Shown: positions 25,510-34,485 of the stretch, one piece after another
Numbering within the stretch: position 1 is the stretch's first letter
How the letters are laid out: every line of letters starts with the position of its first letter
DNA from: Lachnospiraceae bacterium
Lineage (GTDB): Bacteria > Bacillota > Clostridia > Lachnospirales > Lachnospiraceae
Direction of reading: 5' to 3'
Length of the DNA stretch: 64,000 bases
Assembly (NCBI GenBank): GCA_022510745.1
Contig: JAFLSY010000001.1
Span: 1 to 64,000, forward strand
The notes under the pieces: generated by a model
Told to the model about the DNA's origin: nothing
Seen by the model: only the letters and a program-made list of their open reading frames with translations
The model's database searches: none
Program-made: the position numbers and the translations under genes

Positions 25510-26217
25510 ATGAAAAAACTGGAACAGCTTTATGAAGGAAAGGCAAAGAAAGTATTTAAGACAGATGATCCCGATATCCTGATCGTGGATTACAAAGACG
25601 ATGCCACCGCATTCAATGGCGAAAAGAAAGGAACCATTGTAGGGAAGGGCGTTATCAACAACCGCATGACCAATCATGTGTTCAAACTGCTGGAAAAGGA
25701 AGGTGTTCCGACGCATTTCATTGAGGAGTTAAGCGACAGGGAAACCGCAGTAAAGAAAGTGGAGATCGTACCGTTGGAGGTGATCATCCGGAATGTGGCT
25801 GCAGGCAGTTTCTCCAAACGTCTGGGTGTACCCGAGGGCACCCAGTTTACGGAACCCACCGTGGAATTTTCTTACAAAAACGACGAACTGGGAGATCCCC
25901 TTATCAACGACTATTTTGCAAGGGCTCTGGATTTGGCAACTTGGGAAGAAATTGAAACCATCAAGAAATATGCCTTTAAAGTAAACGACGTACTGAAAGC
26001 TTACTTCTTACAGGCCGGTATCAAACTCATTGACTTTAAGATTGAGTTTGGCCGCTATCATGGACAGATCATTCTGGCGGATGAGACCTCGCCGGATACC
26101 TGCCGTCTGTGGGATGTAAATACCAATGAAAAGCTGGACAAGGACCGTTTCCGCAGGGATTTAGGCAATGTGGAAGAGGCCTATAACGAAGTCTTCAAGC
26201 GTTTGGGGCTGGCATAA
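25510..26217 (+). CDS. purC: SAICAR synthase
   Basis: Phosphoribosylaminoimidazole-succinocarboxamide synthase joins CAIR and aspartate with ATP in purine synthesis. The 235-aa length is typical. Seen are [30 protein letters not shown], the [20 protein letters not shown] signature, the [20 protein letters not shown] segment and SPDTCRLWD. It is the first gene of a purine set, with its own promoter about 70 bases upstream. purF starts one base after its stop. Confidence 0.97.
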   Translation: MKKLEQLYEGKAKKVFKTDDPDILIVDYKDDATAFNGEKKGTIVGKGVINNRMTNHVFKLLEKEGVPTHFIEELSDRETAVKKVEIVPLEVIIRNVAAGSFSKRLGVPEGTQFTEPTVEFSYKNDELGDPLINDYFARALDLATWEEIETIKKYAFKVNDVLKAYFLQAGIKLIDFKIEFGRYHGQIILADETSPDTCRLWDVNTNEKLDKDRFRRDLGNVEEAYNEVFKRLGLA

Positions 26218-26218
26218 T

Positions 26219-27682
26219 ATGCAGGAAAAACATCTGCAGAACGGAATTTATATACAGACGGAGATTCAGGATAAGCTGCGGGAAGAATGCGGAGTATTCG
26301 GCGCCTATGACATGGATGGAGGGGATGTGGCGTCCACCATCTACTACGGGCTGCTGGCCCTGCAGCACAGAGGGCAGGAGAGCTGCGGTATTGCGGTCAG
26401 CGATACAAAGGGTCCCAAGGGAAAGGTATTAAGCCACAAGGACATGGGACTGGTAAACGAGGCTTTCACTGCGGAAAACGTCAGTAAATTAAAAGGCGAT
26501 ATCGGTGTGGGGCATGTCCGCTATTCTACGGCGGGCAGTTCTACCCGTGAAAACGCACAGCCTTTAGTATTAAACTATGTAAAAGGTACATTGGGCCTGG
26601 CTCACAACGGTAATCTCATCAATGCACCCGAATTACGCCATGAACTGGAGTATACGGGCGCTATTTTTCAGACCACCATCGATTCGGAGGTCATTGCCTA
26701 TCATATTGCCAGAGAACGTTTAAATTCGAGGACAGTGGAGGAAGCGGTAAGCCGGGCCATGCGCAAGATCAAGGGAGCTTATTCCCTGGTTATTATGTCT
26801 CCCCGCAAGCTGATCGGAGCCAGAGATCCATTTGGTTTCAGGCCCCTTTGTATCGGCAGGCGGGAAAATACCTACATTTTGGCCAGCGAGAGCTGTGCAT
26901 TGGATACGATAGGCGCTGCTTTTGTCAGGGATGTGCTGCCGGGAGAAATTGTCATGATCTCCCCGGAAAAAGGAATTGAGTCCGATATGTCCCATGCACT
27001 GCCGCCTAAAGAATCCGCAAGATGCGTATTTGAGTATATTTATTTTGCAAGACCGGACAGCTATATCGACGGGGAAAGCGTATATAATTCCCGTATTTTG
27101 GCGGGAAAATATCTGGCCATCGATTCACCGGTGGAGGCGGATATGGTAGTGGGAGTGCCTGAGTCCGGCAACTGTGCGGCCATGGGCTATGCCATGCAGT
27201 CGGGAATCCCTTACGGAACGGCTTTTGTAAAGAATGCCTATGTAGGCAGGACCTTTATCAAGCCGGGACAGAAGAGCAGGGAAAGCAGCGTGCAGGTGAA
27301 GCTGAATGCCATCCGGGAATCCGTAGCGGGCAAGCGCGTCATCATGATCGACGATTCCATTGTCAGGGGCACCACCTCGGACCGTATTGTGCGGATGCTG
27401 CGGGAAGCAGGAGCAAAAGAGGTACATATGCGGGTCAGCTCACCGCCTTTTTTATGGCCCTGTTATTTCGGTACGGACGTACCGGCAAGGGAGCAGTTAA
27501 TTGCCTATAACCGCAGTATAGAGGAAATACGCGGCATTATCGGCGCGGACAGTTTGGCTTATCTGAAGGAAGAGCGTCTGCATGAAATCGTAAACGGCTT
27601 AGGTATCTGCAAGGGCTGTTTTACGGGGCAGTATCCCATGGAGCCGCCTAAGGAGGATATCCGCGGAGAATTTGAAGCCTAA
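26219..27682 (+). CDS. purF: Amidophosphoribosyltransferase
   Basis: Catalyses the committed step of purine synthesis, PRPP plus glutamine to phosphoribosylamine. The 487-aa protein has a short propeptide then Cys24 in REECGVFGAYD, the N-terminal nucleophile exposed by processing. The class II glutaminase part includes ALQHRGQESCGIA and the C-terminal part has the PRPP loop VIMIDDSIVRGTTSDR. Four Cys (one in SARCVFEYIYFARPDS, CYFG, and two in GICKGCF) suggest the iron-sulphur cluster of the Bacillus-type enzyme. I chose the ATG at 26219, directly after the purC stop, over a longer frame that overlaps purC. Confidence 0.96.
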   Translation: MQEKHLQNGIYIQTEIQDKLREECGVFGAYDMDGGDVASTIYYGLLALQHRGQESCGIAVSDTKGPKGKVLSHKDMGLVNEAFTAENVSKLKGDIGVGHVRYSTAGSSTRENAQPLVLNYVKGTLGLAHNGNLINAPELRHELEYTGAIFQTTIDSEVIAYHIARERLNSRTVEEAVSRAMRKIKGAYSLVIMSPRKLIGARDPFGFRPLCIGRRENTYILASESCALDTIGAAFVRDVLPGEIVMISPEKGIESDMSHALPPKESARCVFEYIYFARPDSYIDGESVYNSRILAGKYLAIDSPVEADMVVGVPESGNCAAMGYAMQSGIPYGTAFVKNAYVGRTFIKPGQKSRESSVQVKLNAIRESVAGKRVIMIDDSIVRGTTSDRIVRMLREAGAKEVHMRVSSPPFLWPCYFGTDVPAREQLIAYNRSIEEIRGIIGADSLAYLKEERLHEIVNGLGICKGCFTGQYPMEPPKEDIRGEFEA

Positions 27683-27727
27683 TTACAGGTTATATAAAAA
27701 GAAGAATCAGAAAGGCATGGTTAAATT

Positions 27728-29161
27728 ATGAGTACAGATGTATACCAGAGTCCCTTATCGGAGCGCTACGCAAGCAAGGAGATGCAGTATATTTTTTCAC
27801 AGGATATGAAATTCCGTACATGGAGAAAACTGTGGATCGCGCTGGCGGAAACGGAAAAAGAGTTAGGGCTTCCCATTACCGAGGAACAGATTGCGGAATT
27901 GAAAGCGCATGCGGAGGATATTAATTATGATGTAGCGAGGGCAAGGGAAAAGGAAGTGCGCCATGACGTAATGAGCCATGTCTATGCTTACGGCGTGCAA
28001 TGTCCCAAAGCCAAGGGGATCATCCACTTGGGAGCAACTTCCTGCTATGTGGGGGATAACACAGATATCATCGTTATGACGGAGGCGTTAAAGCTGGTAA
28101 AGAAGAAGCTGATCAATGTGATGGCCGCACTGGCGGACTTTGCGGACAAGTACAAAGCCCAGCCCACGCTGGCGTTCACCCATTTTCAGCCGGCCCAGCC
28201 TACTACCGTAGGCAAGCGTGCCACCCTCTGGCTGCAGGAGTTTTATTTGGATCTGGAGGATTTAAACCATGTGCTTTCCACTATGAAGCTCTTAGGTTCC
28301 AAAGGCACCACCGGTACCCAGGCTTCCTTTTTGGAACTGTTTGATGGGGACCAGGAGAAAATTGATAAGATCGATCCCATGATCGCAGAGAAGATGGGAT
28401 TTAAAGAGTGCTATCCCGTATCCGGACAGACTTATTCCAGAAAAGTGGATACCAGGGTAGCCAACGTGCTGGCAGGTATTGCCGCTTCCGCGCATAAGAT
28501 GAGCAACGACATTCGTCTGCTCCAGCATTTAAAAGAAGTGGAAGAACCTTTTGAAAAGAGCCAGATCGGTTCCTCGGCCATGGCATATAAGAGAAATCCC
28601 ATGCGCAGCGAGCGGATTGCTTCTTTGAGCCGCTACGTGATGATCGATGCACTGAATCCTGCCATTACGTCCGCCACGCAGTGGTTTGAAAGAACGCTGG
28701 ATGATTCGGCTAACAAGCGTCTTTCCATTCCGGAAGGCTTCCTTGCCGTGGACGGTATTCTGGACCTCTGTCTGAATGTGGCTGACGGATTGGTGGTTTA
28801 TCCCAAAGTCATAGAGAAACACATGTTGAGTGAACTGCCCTTTATGGCAACCGAGAACATCATGATGGACGCAGTAAAAGCCGGCGGTGACAGACAGGAG
28901 CTGCATGAAAGGATCAGAGAGCTTTCCATGGAAGCGGGAAAGGTCGTTAAGATGGAGGGCAAGGAAAATAATCTCTTAGAACTGATTGCCGCAGATCCTG
29001 CTTTCAATCTTTCCTTGGAGGAACTGCAAAAGACCATGGACCCGGCCAGATATGTGGGCCGCTCCAAAGAGCAGACAGAAAGCTTCTTAAAGAATGTAAT
29101 CCGGCCCATTCTCGAAGAAAATAAGGAACTTCTGGGTGTAAAAGCGGTTATCAATGTATAA
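27728..29161 (+). CDS. purB: Adenylosuccinate lyase
   Basis: Cleaves fumarate from SAICAR and from adenylosuccinate, so it acts twice in AMP synthesis. The 477-aa protein carries LGATSCYVGDNTD, the TLAFTHFQPAQPTTVGKRA segment with its catalytic His, and the superfamily signature GSSAMAYKRNPMRSERI with the mobile Ser loop. The length is that of the longer, human-like PurB group common in clostridia. It lies 45 bases after purF. Confidence 0.97.
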   Translation: MSTDVYQSPLSERYASKEMQYIFSQDMKFRTWRKLWIALAETEKELGLPITEEQIAELKAHAEDINYDVARAREKEVRHDVMSHVYAYGVQCPKAKGIIHLGATSCYVGDNTDIIVMTEALKLVKKKLINVMAALADFADKYKAQPTLAFTHFQPAQPTTVGKRATLWLQEFYLDLEDLNHVLSTMKLLGSKGTTGTQASFLELFDGDQEKIDKIDPMIAEKMGFKECYPVSGQTYSRKVDTRVANVLAGIAASAHKMSNDIRLLQHLKEVEEPFEKSQIGSSAMAYKRNPMRSERIASLSRYVMIDALNPAITSATQWFERTLDDSANKRLSIPEGFLAVDGILDLCLNVADGLVVYPKVIEKHMLSELPFMATENIMMDAVKAGGDRQELHERIRELSMEAGKVVKMEGKENNLLELIAADPAFNLSLEELQKTMDPARYVGRSKEQTESFLKNVIRPILEENKELLGVKAVINV

Positions 29162-29213
29162 ACCGATCTTGGCGATATAAACAATAATTATATTATATAT
29201 AAATAATATTGAT

Positions 29214-29242
29214 TTTACTTATGGATAGTTTTCGGCTATAAT
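29214..29242 (+). promoter_or_regulatory. Promoter of purA
   Basis: TTTACT (29214-29219), 17 bases, consensus TATAAT (29237-29242). The transcript would begin near 29249, giving an ~85-base leader before purA. Confidence 0.65.
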
Positions 29243-29260
29243 CATAAAGTAAGAACGAGG

Positions 29261-29309
29261 GTAGGTTTTTACACCTGCAGGGCAGGTTTTTGCACCTGCC
29301 CTTTTATAA
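29261..29309 (+). promoter_or_regulatory. Attenuator-like leader hairpins upstream of purA
   Basis: Four short segments can pair in two exclusive ways. A (GTAGGT, 29261-29266) with B (ACCTGC, 29273-29278), and C (GGGCAGGT, 29280-29287) with D (ACCTGCCC, 29294-29301) followed by TTTTATAA, would give a terminator. B with GCAGGT inside C (29282-29287) would prevent it. This is the geometry of a transcription attenuator. The ligand or factor is unknown, and the two similar hairpins could also have arisen by a simple 21-base duplication. Confidence 0.45.
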
Positions 29310-29332
29310 CGTGTAAAACGGAGGAGAAATAA

Positions 29333-30625
29333 ATGGTAAAAGCAGTTGTAGGAGCAAACTGGGGAGATGAGGGCAAGGGAAAGATTACGGACATGATGGC
29401 GGAGAACGCCGATATTGTCATCAGATTCCAGGGAGGGGCCAATGCGGGCCATACCATTGTAAACAATTACGGCAAGTTTGCGCTGCATACGCTGCCGTCC
29501 GGCGTTTTTTATGACCATACCACCAGCGTTATCGGTAACGGCGTGGCGCTGAATATTCCCATTTTGATAAATGAACTGAAATCCATTACGGACAGGAATG
29601 TGCCTGCACCGAAACTCTTAGTTTCCGACAGAGCCCAGATCGTGATGCCCTATCACATTTTATTCGACCAGTACGAAGAGGAGAGGTTAGGGAAGAAATC
29701 CTTTGGCTCCACCAAATCCGGAATTGCGCCTTTCTATTCCGATAAATATGCCAAGATCGGCTTCCAGGTAAACGAGCTCTTCGACGAAGAGGTGCTGAGG
29801 GAAAAGGTTTATCGGGTACTGGAGACAAAGAATATTCTGTTTACGCATTTATACAATAAGGAGCCCATGGACCCGGAGGGACTGATTGCTACCCTGCATG
29901 ATTACAGGGACATGATAGCGCCTTACGTCTGTGATGTTTCCGCCTTTCTTGATAAGGCGCTAAAAGAGGGAAAGACTATTTTGCTGGAGGGACAGTTAGG
30001 AACCTTAAAGGATCCGGATCACGGTATCTATCCTATGGTAACTTCGTCTTCCACACTGGCATCCTACGGCGCTATCGGTGCGGGGCTGCCGCCCTATGAA
30101 ATCAAGGAAATTGTTACCGTATGTAAGGCATATTCCTCTGCAGTGGGAGCGGGAGCTTTTGTTTCCGAGATTTTTGGGGATGAAGCCGATGAACTGAGAA
30201 GACGGGGCGGAGACGGCGGAGAGTACGGCGCTACCACGGGACGTCCCAGAAGAATGGGCTGGTTTGACTGCGTCGCTTCCAAATACGGCTGCCGCCTGCA
30301 GGGTACTACGGACGTTGCATTTACCGTATTGGATGTGCTGGGGTATCTGGATGAAATTCCCGTTTGTACGGGCTATGAGATAGACGGAGAAGTAACAACC
30401 GATTTCCCTGTTACCACCAAATTGGAAAAGGCAAAGCCCGTTCTTGAGGTTCTGCCCGGCTGGAAATGTGATATCAGAGGCATTCGAAACTATGAAGAAC
30501 TGCCGGAAAACTGCCGCAGATATATAGAATTTATTGAAGGACAGATTGGCTTCCCCATTACCATGGTGAGCAACGGTCCCAGCAGAGAAGATATCATCTA
30601 TCGCGAAAGTTTCCTAAAAAAATAG
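29333..30625 (+). CDS. purA: Adenylosuccinate synthase
   Basis: Joins IMP and aspartate with GTP to form adenylosuccinate. The 430-aa protein begins with the P-loop-like GANWGDEGKGKITD (residues 7-20), then QGGANAGHTIVNN, GSTKSGIAPFYSDK, LLEGQLGTLKDPDHG and the GATTGRPRRMGWFD region that binds IMP. It follows purB after 171 bases, with its own promoter and an attenuator-like leader, so it can be set separately from purC-F-B. GGAGGAG lies 6 bases before the ATG. Confidence 0.97.
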   Translation: MVKAVVGANWGDEGKGKITDMMAENADIVIRFQGGANAGHTIVNNYGKFALHTLPSGVFYDHTTSVIGNGVALNIPILINELKSITDRNVPAPKLLVSDRAQIVMPYHILFDQYEEERLGKKSFGSTKSGIAPFYSDKYAKIGFQVNELFDEEVLREKVYRVLETKNILFTHLYNKEPMDPEGLIATLHDYRDMIAPYVCDVSAFLDKALKEGKTILLEGQLGTLKDPDHGIYPMVTSSSTLASYGAIGAGLPPYEIKEIVTVCKAYSSAVGAGAFVSEIFGDEADELRRRGGDGGEYGATTGRPRRMGWFDCVASKYGCRLQGTTDVAFTVLDVLGYLDEIPVCTGYEIDGEVTTDFPVTTKLEKAKPVLEVLPGWKCDIRGIRNYEELPENCRRYIEFIEGQIGFPITMVSNGPSREDIIYRESFLKK

Positions 30626-30641
30626 GGCTATATAGAAGGAA

Positions 30642-30950
30642 ATGGGGAAGAAAATGAAAAATAAAATGACTGTTAAGAGGGTGGCCGCGCTGCTTGCGGT
30701 TGTGTTGCTGGCAGCCCTGTATCTGGTGACTCTGCTTGCGGCTGTTTTTGATACCACCGTAGCGGGAAGCCTGTTCAGAATCTGTTTGATATGCACCGTT
30801 GCACTGCCTCTGTTAACTTGGATATTTATCTGGATATACGGGCAGACCACCGGAAAAAGCACCATTGCGGATGTGCATCTGCTAGAGGACCCAAAGGACT
30901 ATGGGAAACAGAATAAGCAGGATGAGCCGCAAGATAAAGACGTACCTTAG
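30642..30950 (+). CDS. Small two-TM membrane protein
   Basis: A 102-aa protein with a basic start, two hydrophobic helices (VAALLAVVLLAALYLVTLLA and ICLICTVALPLLTWIFIWIY) and a hydrophilic, charged C-terminal tail of ~35 residues. I do not recognise a family. It follows purA by 16 bases and is closed by a strong terminator, so it is probably read with purA. An in-frame ATG at 30654 is a possible alternative start. Confidence 0.65.
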   Translation: MGKKMKNKMTVKRVAALLAVVLLAALYLVTLLAAVFDTTVAGSLFRICLICTVALPLLTWIFIWIYGQTTGKSTIADVHLLEDPKDYGKQNKQDEPQDKDVP

Positions 30951-30955
30951 TACCC

Positions 30956-30978
30956 GGGGTGTGTTTTTAACACACCCC
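30956..30978. terminator. Intrinsic terminator after the small membrane protein
   Basis: GGGGTGTGTT (30956-30965) pairs with AACACACCCC (30969-30978), then TAATTTTT. It also overlaps the end of the convergent HAD gene and may serve both strands. Confidence 0.85.
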
Positions 30979-31569
30979 TAATTTTTCCAGTTCCTTTCTG
31001 GCTTGAGTCTGATTTTCAAATACGATGCCGTGGATGCCTAGCGCTTCCGCGGCTTCAATATTTTCAGGTACATCGTCCAGAAAGACACATTCCTCTGCCG
31101 AAAGATCGTATGTTTCAAGCAGCAGTCTGTAGATGGCGGGATCGGGCTTCACAAGATGTACCCTGCAGGAGAGAATACCGCCGTCCATATGGGGAAGAAA
31201 ACCCATGATACGGTTACAGTCCCGCAGTACCTTCTCGGAAAAATTGGAAAGGTAAAGCACCAGGTAGCCCTTCGCTTTCAACTCCTCGATCCAGGGAATG
31301 GTATAGTCACACTGCTCTAAGATACCGTCCACGTTGCGGAGGGATTCCCGCAGTTCTTTTTCTATGGCAGGGTCATTGGCAATAAAAAGATCCAGCACTT
31401 TTTCATCGCTCAAATTCCCCAGGTCATATTCTTTCCAGTCGTCGCTTAAAACAGTGGCGGCTGCCAGTCTTTTTAAAGTTTCCCCGCTGTAATTAAAATC
31501 GGCAAAATATTTGGACCAGCAAAATTCAGTCAACACATTGCCAATATCAAAAATAATGGTTTTAATCAT
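30967..31569 (-). CDS. HAD-superfamily hydrolase (YihX-like)
   Basis: A 200-aa haloacid dehalogenase-like phosphatase. Motif I is FDIGNVL, in which the second Asp of DxD is Gly as in the YihX sugar-phosphatase group; motif II is LYLSNFS; motif III is the Lys in LVKPDPAIY; motif IV is FLDDVPENIEAA. The substrate is probably a sugar phosphate but cannot be fixed. I chose the start at 31569 (MIKTIIFD) because AGGAAAGGA precedes it. It overlaps the end of the upstream lysR gene by 8 bases, so the two are translationally coupled. Confidence 0.88.
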   Translation of the reverse strand: MIKTIIFDIGNVLTEFCWSKYFADFNYSGETLKRLAAATVLSDDWKEYDLGNLSDEKVLDLFIANDPAIEKELRESLRNVDGILEQCDYTIPWIEELKAKGYLVLYLSNFSEKVLRDCNRIMGFLPHMDGGILSCRVHLVKPDPAIYRLLLETYDLSAEECVFLDDVPENIEAAEALGIHGIVFENQTQARKELEKLGVC

Positions 31570-32488
31570 GTTCTGTATCCTTTCCTGTGATTTCTTCTGC
31601 GGATTCGCTGCTAATAACTGCCAGCAAATTTTTGGCGGCGGCGGACATGGGAATCTTCTTTGCGGTGACAACACAGAATTCTCTGGGAGGAATCATTTTG
31701 TTGAAACGCAGTTCAAAGAGTTTTCCCGACTGTAAATGGGGCAGGGCAAAATCCCTGACCACACAGCCTACACCCAGATTACGAAGCACAAACTGTATGA
31801 TCATATCGCTGGTAGCAAGCTCAAATTCGGGCTGCAGGATGACACCATTGGATTTCAGGAAATCATCCATATAGCTGCGGCTGCTGGTATTTTTCTCCAG
31901 ATAAATAATAGGAAGATCGCTCAATTCGGAAAAATCCAGCGTTTTATTTTTATAGGCAGTAAAGCGCCTGCCGCAGACAAAGGTATCCTGTATGCTGCGT
32001 ACCGGCATGGCCTGAATGCCTTCCTCTTTCACAAAGGGGGTGCTGACAACCCCAAAATCAATCTGTCCGTTTAACAGATTCTGCAAAGTTTCAGGTGTGG
32101 GAGCATTGGTAACAATGACTTTAATGGAGGGGTAGAGCTCGTGAAATCGTTCCAAAAAAGGCAGCAGATAAAACTGCAGGGTCATATCGCTGGCTCCAAT
32201 ATGCACCTCACCCAACTCCAGATTCAGCATTTGTTTCAGCTTCTGCTCACCGGTCTGAATCTGCTCATAACCCCTGGCAATATAGGAGTATAACAGTTCG
32301 CCCTCCGCGGTGAGCCGTACGCCTTTAGAAACCCGGCTAAAGAGCTTGGCTCCGGTCTGCTCCTCCAAAAGCCGCATGGACTGGCTGACTGCAGGCTGGG
32401 AAATGGAAAGTATCTCCGCCGCCCGGGTCAGGGAGCCGGTTTTGGCAACATAATAAAACACCTTGTAATATTCCAGATTGGCGATCAT
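31562..32488 (-). CDS. LysR-family transcriptional regulator
   Basis: A 308-aa LysR protein: HTH at residues ~18-40 (LTRAAEILSISQPAVSQSMR) and an effector-binding domain starting near GEVHIGASDMTLQFYLLPFL, a pattern close to the CysL/CbbR-like group. It overlaps and precedes the HAD gene and is divergent from map. A near-perfect palindrome at 32542-32557 in its upstream region is a candidate operator. Its targets are not evident beyond its own operon. Confidence 0.92.
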   Translation of the reverse strand: MIANLEYYKVFYYVAKTGSLTRAAEILSISQPAVSQSMRLLEEQTGAKLFSRVSKGVRLTAEGELLYSYIARGYEQIQTGEQKLKQMLNLELGEVHIGASDMTLQFYLLPFLERFHELYPSIKVIVTNAPTPETLQNLLNGQIDFGVVSTPFVKEEGIQAMPVRSIQDTFVCGRRFTAYKNKTLDFSELSDLPIIYLEKNTSSRSYMDDFLKSNGVILQPEFELATSDMIIQFVLRNLGVGCVVRDFALPHLQSGKLFELRFNKMIPPREFCVVTAKKIPMSAAAKNLLAVISSESAEEITGKDTEHD

Positions 32489-32541
32489 GGAGGACTCCTT
32501 TCTGCCATAGACTACTTCCTATCTTACTATAAATCAGCGAT

Positions 32542-32557
32542 CCGGGCAATTGTCCGG
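32542..32557. promoter_or_regulatory. Palindrome upstream of lysR (candidate operator)
   Basis: CCGGGCAATTGTCCGG is a 16-base inverted repeat with one mismatched pair. On the minus strand it overlaps a possible -35 (TTGCCC) spaced 17 bases from TAAGAT. Autoregulation by the LysR protein is inferred. Confidence 0.4.
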
Positions 32558-32583
32558 CTTATCTTTCTTTATATTATTTTAAT

Positions 32584-32612
32584 TTGCATAATAAGAGGGA
32601 TAGTTATATAAT
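32584..32612 (+). promoter_or_regulatory. Promoter of map
   Basis: TTGCAT (32584-32589), 17 bases, TATAAT (32607-32612). Confidence 0.75.
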
Positions 32613-32650
32613 AAACCTGTTGTCTGACAAAAGGAAAGAAGGAAAAATCA

Positions 32651-33526
32651 ATGGCGGATAAACTGGGAAGAAACGACCCTTGTTGGTGTAAAAGCGGCAG
32701 AAAATATAAGCAATGCCATCAGGCTTTTGACGATAAAATACAAGCAATAGCCCGCATGGGGCATACCGTACCGCACAGGGACCTGATCAAAAATCCGGAA
32801 CAGATCGCAAAAATAAAGGAAAGCTGCAAGATCAACATTGCGGTACTGGATTATATAGAGGAACATATTCACGAGGGGATGAGTACAGCTGAAATAGATA
32901 AGATCGTCTATGACATTACGACGGATATGGGAGGTATTCCGGCGCCTTTAAACTATAAGGGCTACCCCTATAGTGTCTGCACATCGGTAAACGAACAGGT
33001 CTGTCACGGATTCCCTTCCGAGGATGTGATTTTAAAGCCCGGCGATATTCTGAATGTGGACTGTTCCACAATACTGAACGGTTATTTCTCCGATTCTTCC
33101 AGAATGTTCTGTATTGGGGAGATCAGTCCCGAGAAGAAAAAACTGGTACAGGTCGCAAAAGAATGTGTGGAGTTAGGGTTAAAGGAAGTAAAGCCGTGGG
33201 GATTTTTAGGCGATATGGGGCAGGCGGTGCATGATCACGCCTTTGCAAACGGCTATACGATCGTCCGGGAAATCGGCGGACACGGCGTAGGGCTGGATTT
33301 TCATGAGGAACCCTGGGTGGGGTATAACACCAGACGGGGAGAAGAGATGCTCATGGTTCCCGGTATGATATTCACTATTGAACCTATGGTGAATATGGGA
33401 AAAGTGGATATCTATATAGATGATAAGAACGGCTGGGAGGTATATACGGAGGACGGACTGCCCTCCGCTCAGTGGGAGATCATGGTGCTGGTAACGGAAG
33501 AGGGCAGCGAGGTGCTCTGCTGGTAA
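32651..33526 (+). CDS. map: Type I methionine aminopeptidase with N-terminal SEC-C zinc motif
   Basis: Removes the initiator Met from new proteins. The 291-aa protein begins with a SEC-C motif (RNDPCWCKSGRKYKQCH), a zinc-binding module found at the C-terminus of SecA and at the N-terminus of some clostridial MetAPs. The catalytic domain has the metal ligands in LNVDCSTILNGYFSD (Asp pair), GGHGVGLDFHEEP (His), FTIEPM (Glu) and AQWEIMVLV (Glu). The extra motif may help docking at the ribosome or hold a metal; this is inferred. It has its own promoter and precedes the DUF2156 gene by 62 bases. Confidence 0.95.
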   Translation: MADKLGRNDPCWCKSGRKYKQCHQAFDDKIQAIARMGHTVPHRDLIKNPEQIAKIKESCKINIAVLDYIEEHIHEGMSTAEIDKIVYDITTDMGGIPAPLNYKGYPYSVCTSVNEQVCHGFPSEDVILKPGDILNVDCSTILNGYFSDSSRMFCIGEISPEKKKLVQVAKECVELGLKEVKPWGFLGDMGQAVHDHAFANGYTIVREIGGHGVGLDFHEEPWVGYNTRRGEEMLMVPGMIFTIEPMVNMGKVDIYIDDKNGWEVYTEDGLPSAQWEIMVLVTEEGSEVLCW

Positions 33527-33588
33527 CAGTAAAAAACTGCGGAATAAAGACACCCCGGTACGGCATATGAAAAGTAAGAGGAAACAAT

Positions 33589-34485
33589 ATGTTGAATTTT
33601 GTGACGCCCGAGCTGCAGGATCGTGAATGGATACAGGAAATCGTGGCAGGGACTGAAAACCGCGGAAGCGATCTGGCCTTTGGTAATATTTATTTACTTC
33701 GGAATAAATACGATACAAAAATCTGCCGCTATGAAGATTTCTTTATACGGAAATACAACGGTCTGTGGCGGTTAGGCTACACTTTCCCCATAGGAGAGGG
33801 GGATATGGAGGCTGCCCTGCATGAGCTGGAAGAATATGTGGCAGGAACAGGGGAGCCTTTGAATTTTTGTATGCTGACAGAGGAGCAGAAGAGCCTGCTG
33901 GAAGAGATTTATCCGGGTCGTTTTATATTCTCCTGTAATGAGGGAGATACGGACTATGTCTATCTTTCGGAAGAACTGGCAAATTTAGCGGGCAGAGCCT
34001 ATCATAAGAAAAAGAACCACGTGCTGAGATTTATGCGCACTTACGAGAATGTGGATTTAAGGCCCATTACCGGAGAAAATAAAGAGGATGCATGGACGGT
34101 GGAGGAAAGGTGGCATCATGCCCATCAGGAGCAGGCAAATTACTCCCAGATGGCGGAGCGGAATGCCATCTGGGAAGCCCTGCAGAACATGGAGGACTTA
34201 GGGTTGATGGGAGCGGTGCTTTATGTGGAAGACGTTCCCGCGGCCATGACAATTGCATCCCGCATCAATGGGGACACCTGCGATATTCATTTTGAAAAAG
34301 TAAATGACGAATATGCGGTGAGCGGTGGATACAGCGTGATCAATCAACTCTACGCCAGGCAGCTGACAGATTATAAATGGATAAACAGGGAAGAGGATAT
34401 CGGTATTGAAGGGCTGCGAAAAGCCAAGCTTTCCTACCATCCCAAGCTTTTCATACAAAAATACAGTGCAAGGAGTCGGGTATAA
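33589..34485 (+). CDS. DUF2156 (GNAT-fold) protein
   Basis: A 298-aa soluble protein of the DUF2156 type, the acyltransferase-like fold also present in the C-terminal domain of phosphatidylglycerol lysyltransferases (MprF). Family-like segments include YEDFFIRKYNGLWRLGYTFP, the AYHKKKNHVLRFMRTY helix and GLRKAKLSYHPKLFIQKY near the C-terminus. The membrane domain of MprF is absent, so it is a soluble member of unknown substrate, perhaps an aminoacyl or acyl transferase. Its stop overlaps the start of the cysteine-cluster gene (TAATG). Confidence 0.8.
   Translation: MLNFVTPELQDREWIQEIVAGTENRGSDLAFGNIYLLRNKYDTKICRYEDFFIRKYNGLWRLGYTFPIGEGDMEAALHELEEYVAGTGEPLNFCMLTEEQKSLLEEIYPGRFIFSCNEGDTDYVYLSEELANLAGRAYHKKKNHVLRFMRTYENVDLRPITGENKEDAWTVEERWHHAHQEQANYSQMAERNAIWEALQNMEDLGLMGAVLYVEDVPAAMTIASRINGDTCDIHFEKVNDEYAVSGGYSVINQLYARQLTDYKWINREEDIGIEGLRKAKLSYHPKLFIQKYSARSRV

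Noticed and set aside
25090..25716. Antisense frame of 208 aa over the coiled-coil gene and purC
   Set aside because: It crosses two real genes and the purC promoter, and its sequence is typical of a mirrored coding strand.
30967..31569. HAD enzyme missing the second catalytic Asp (FDIGN)
   Set aside because: The YihX-type subgroup has DLGN at this point, so this is a subfamily trait rather than a loss.
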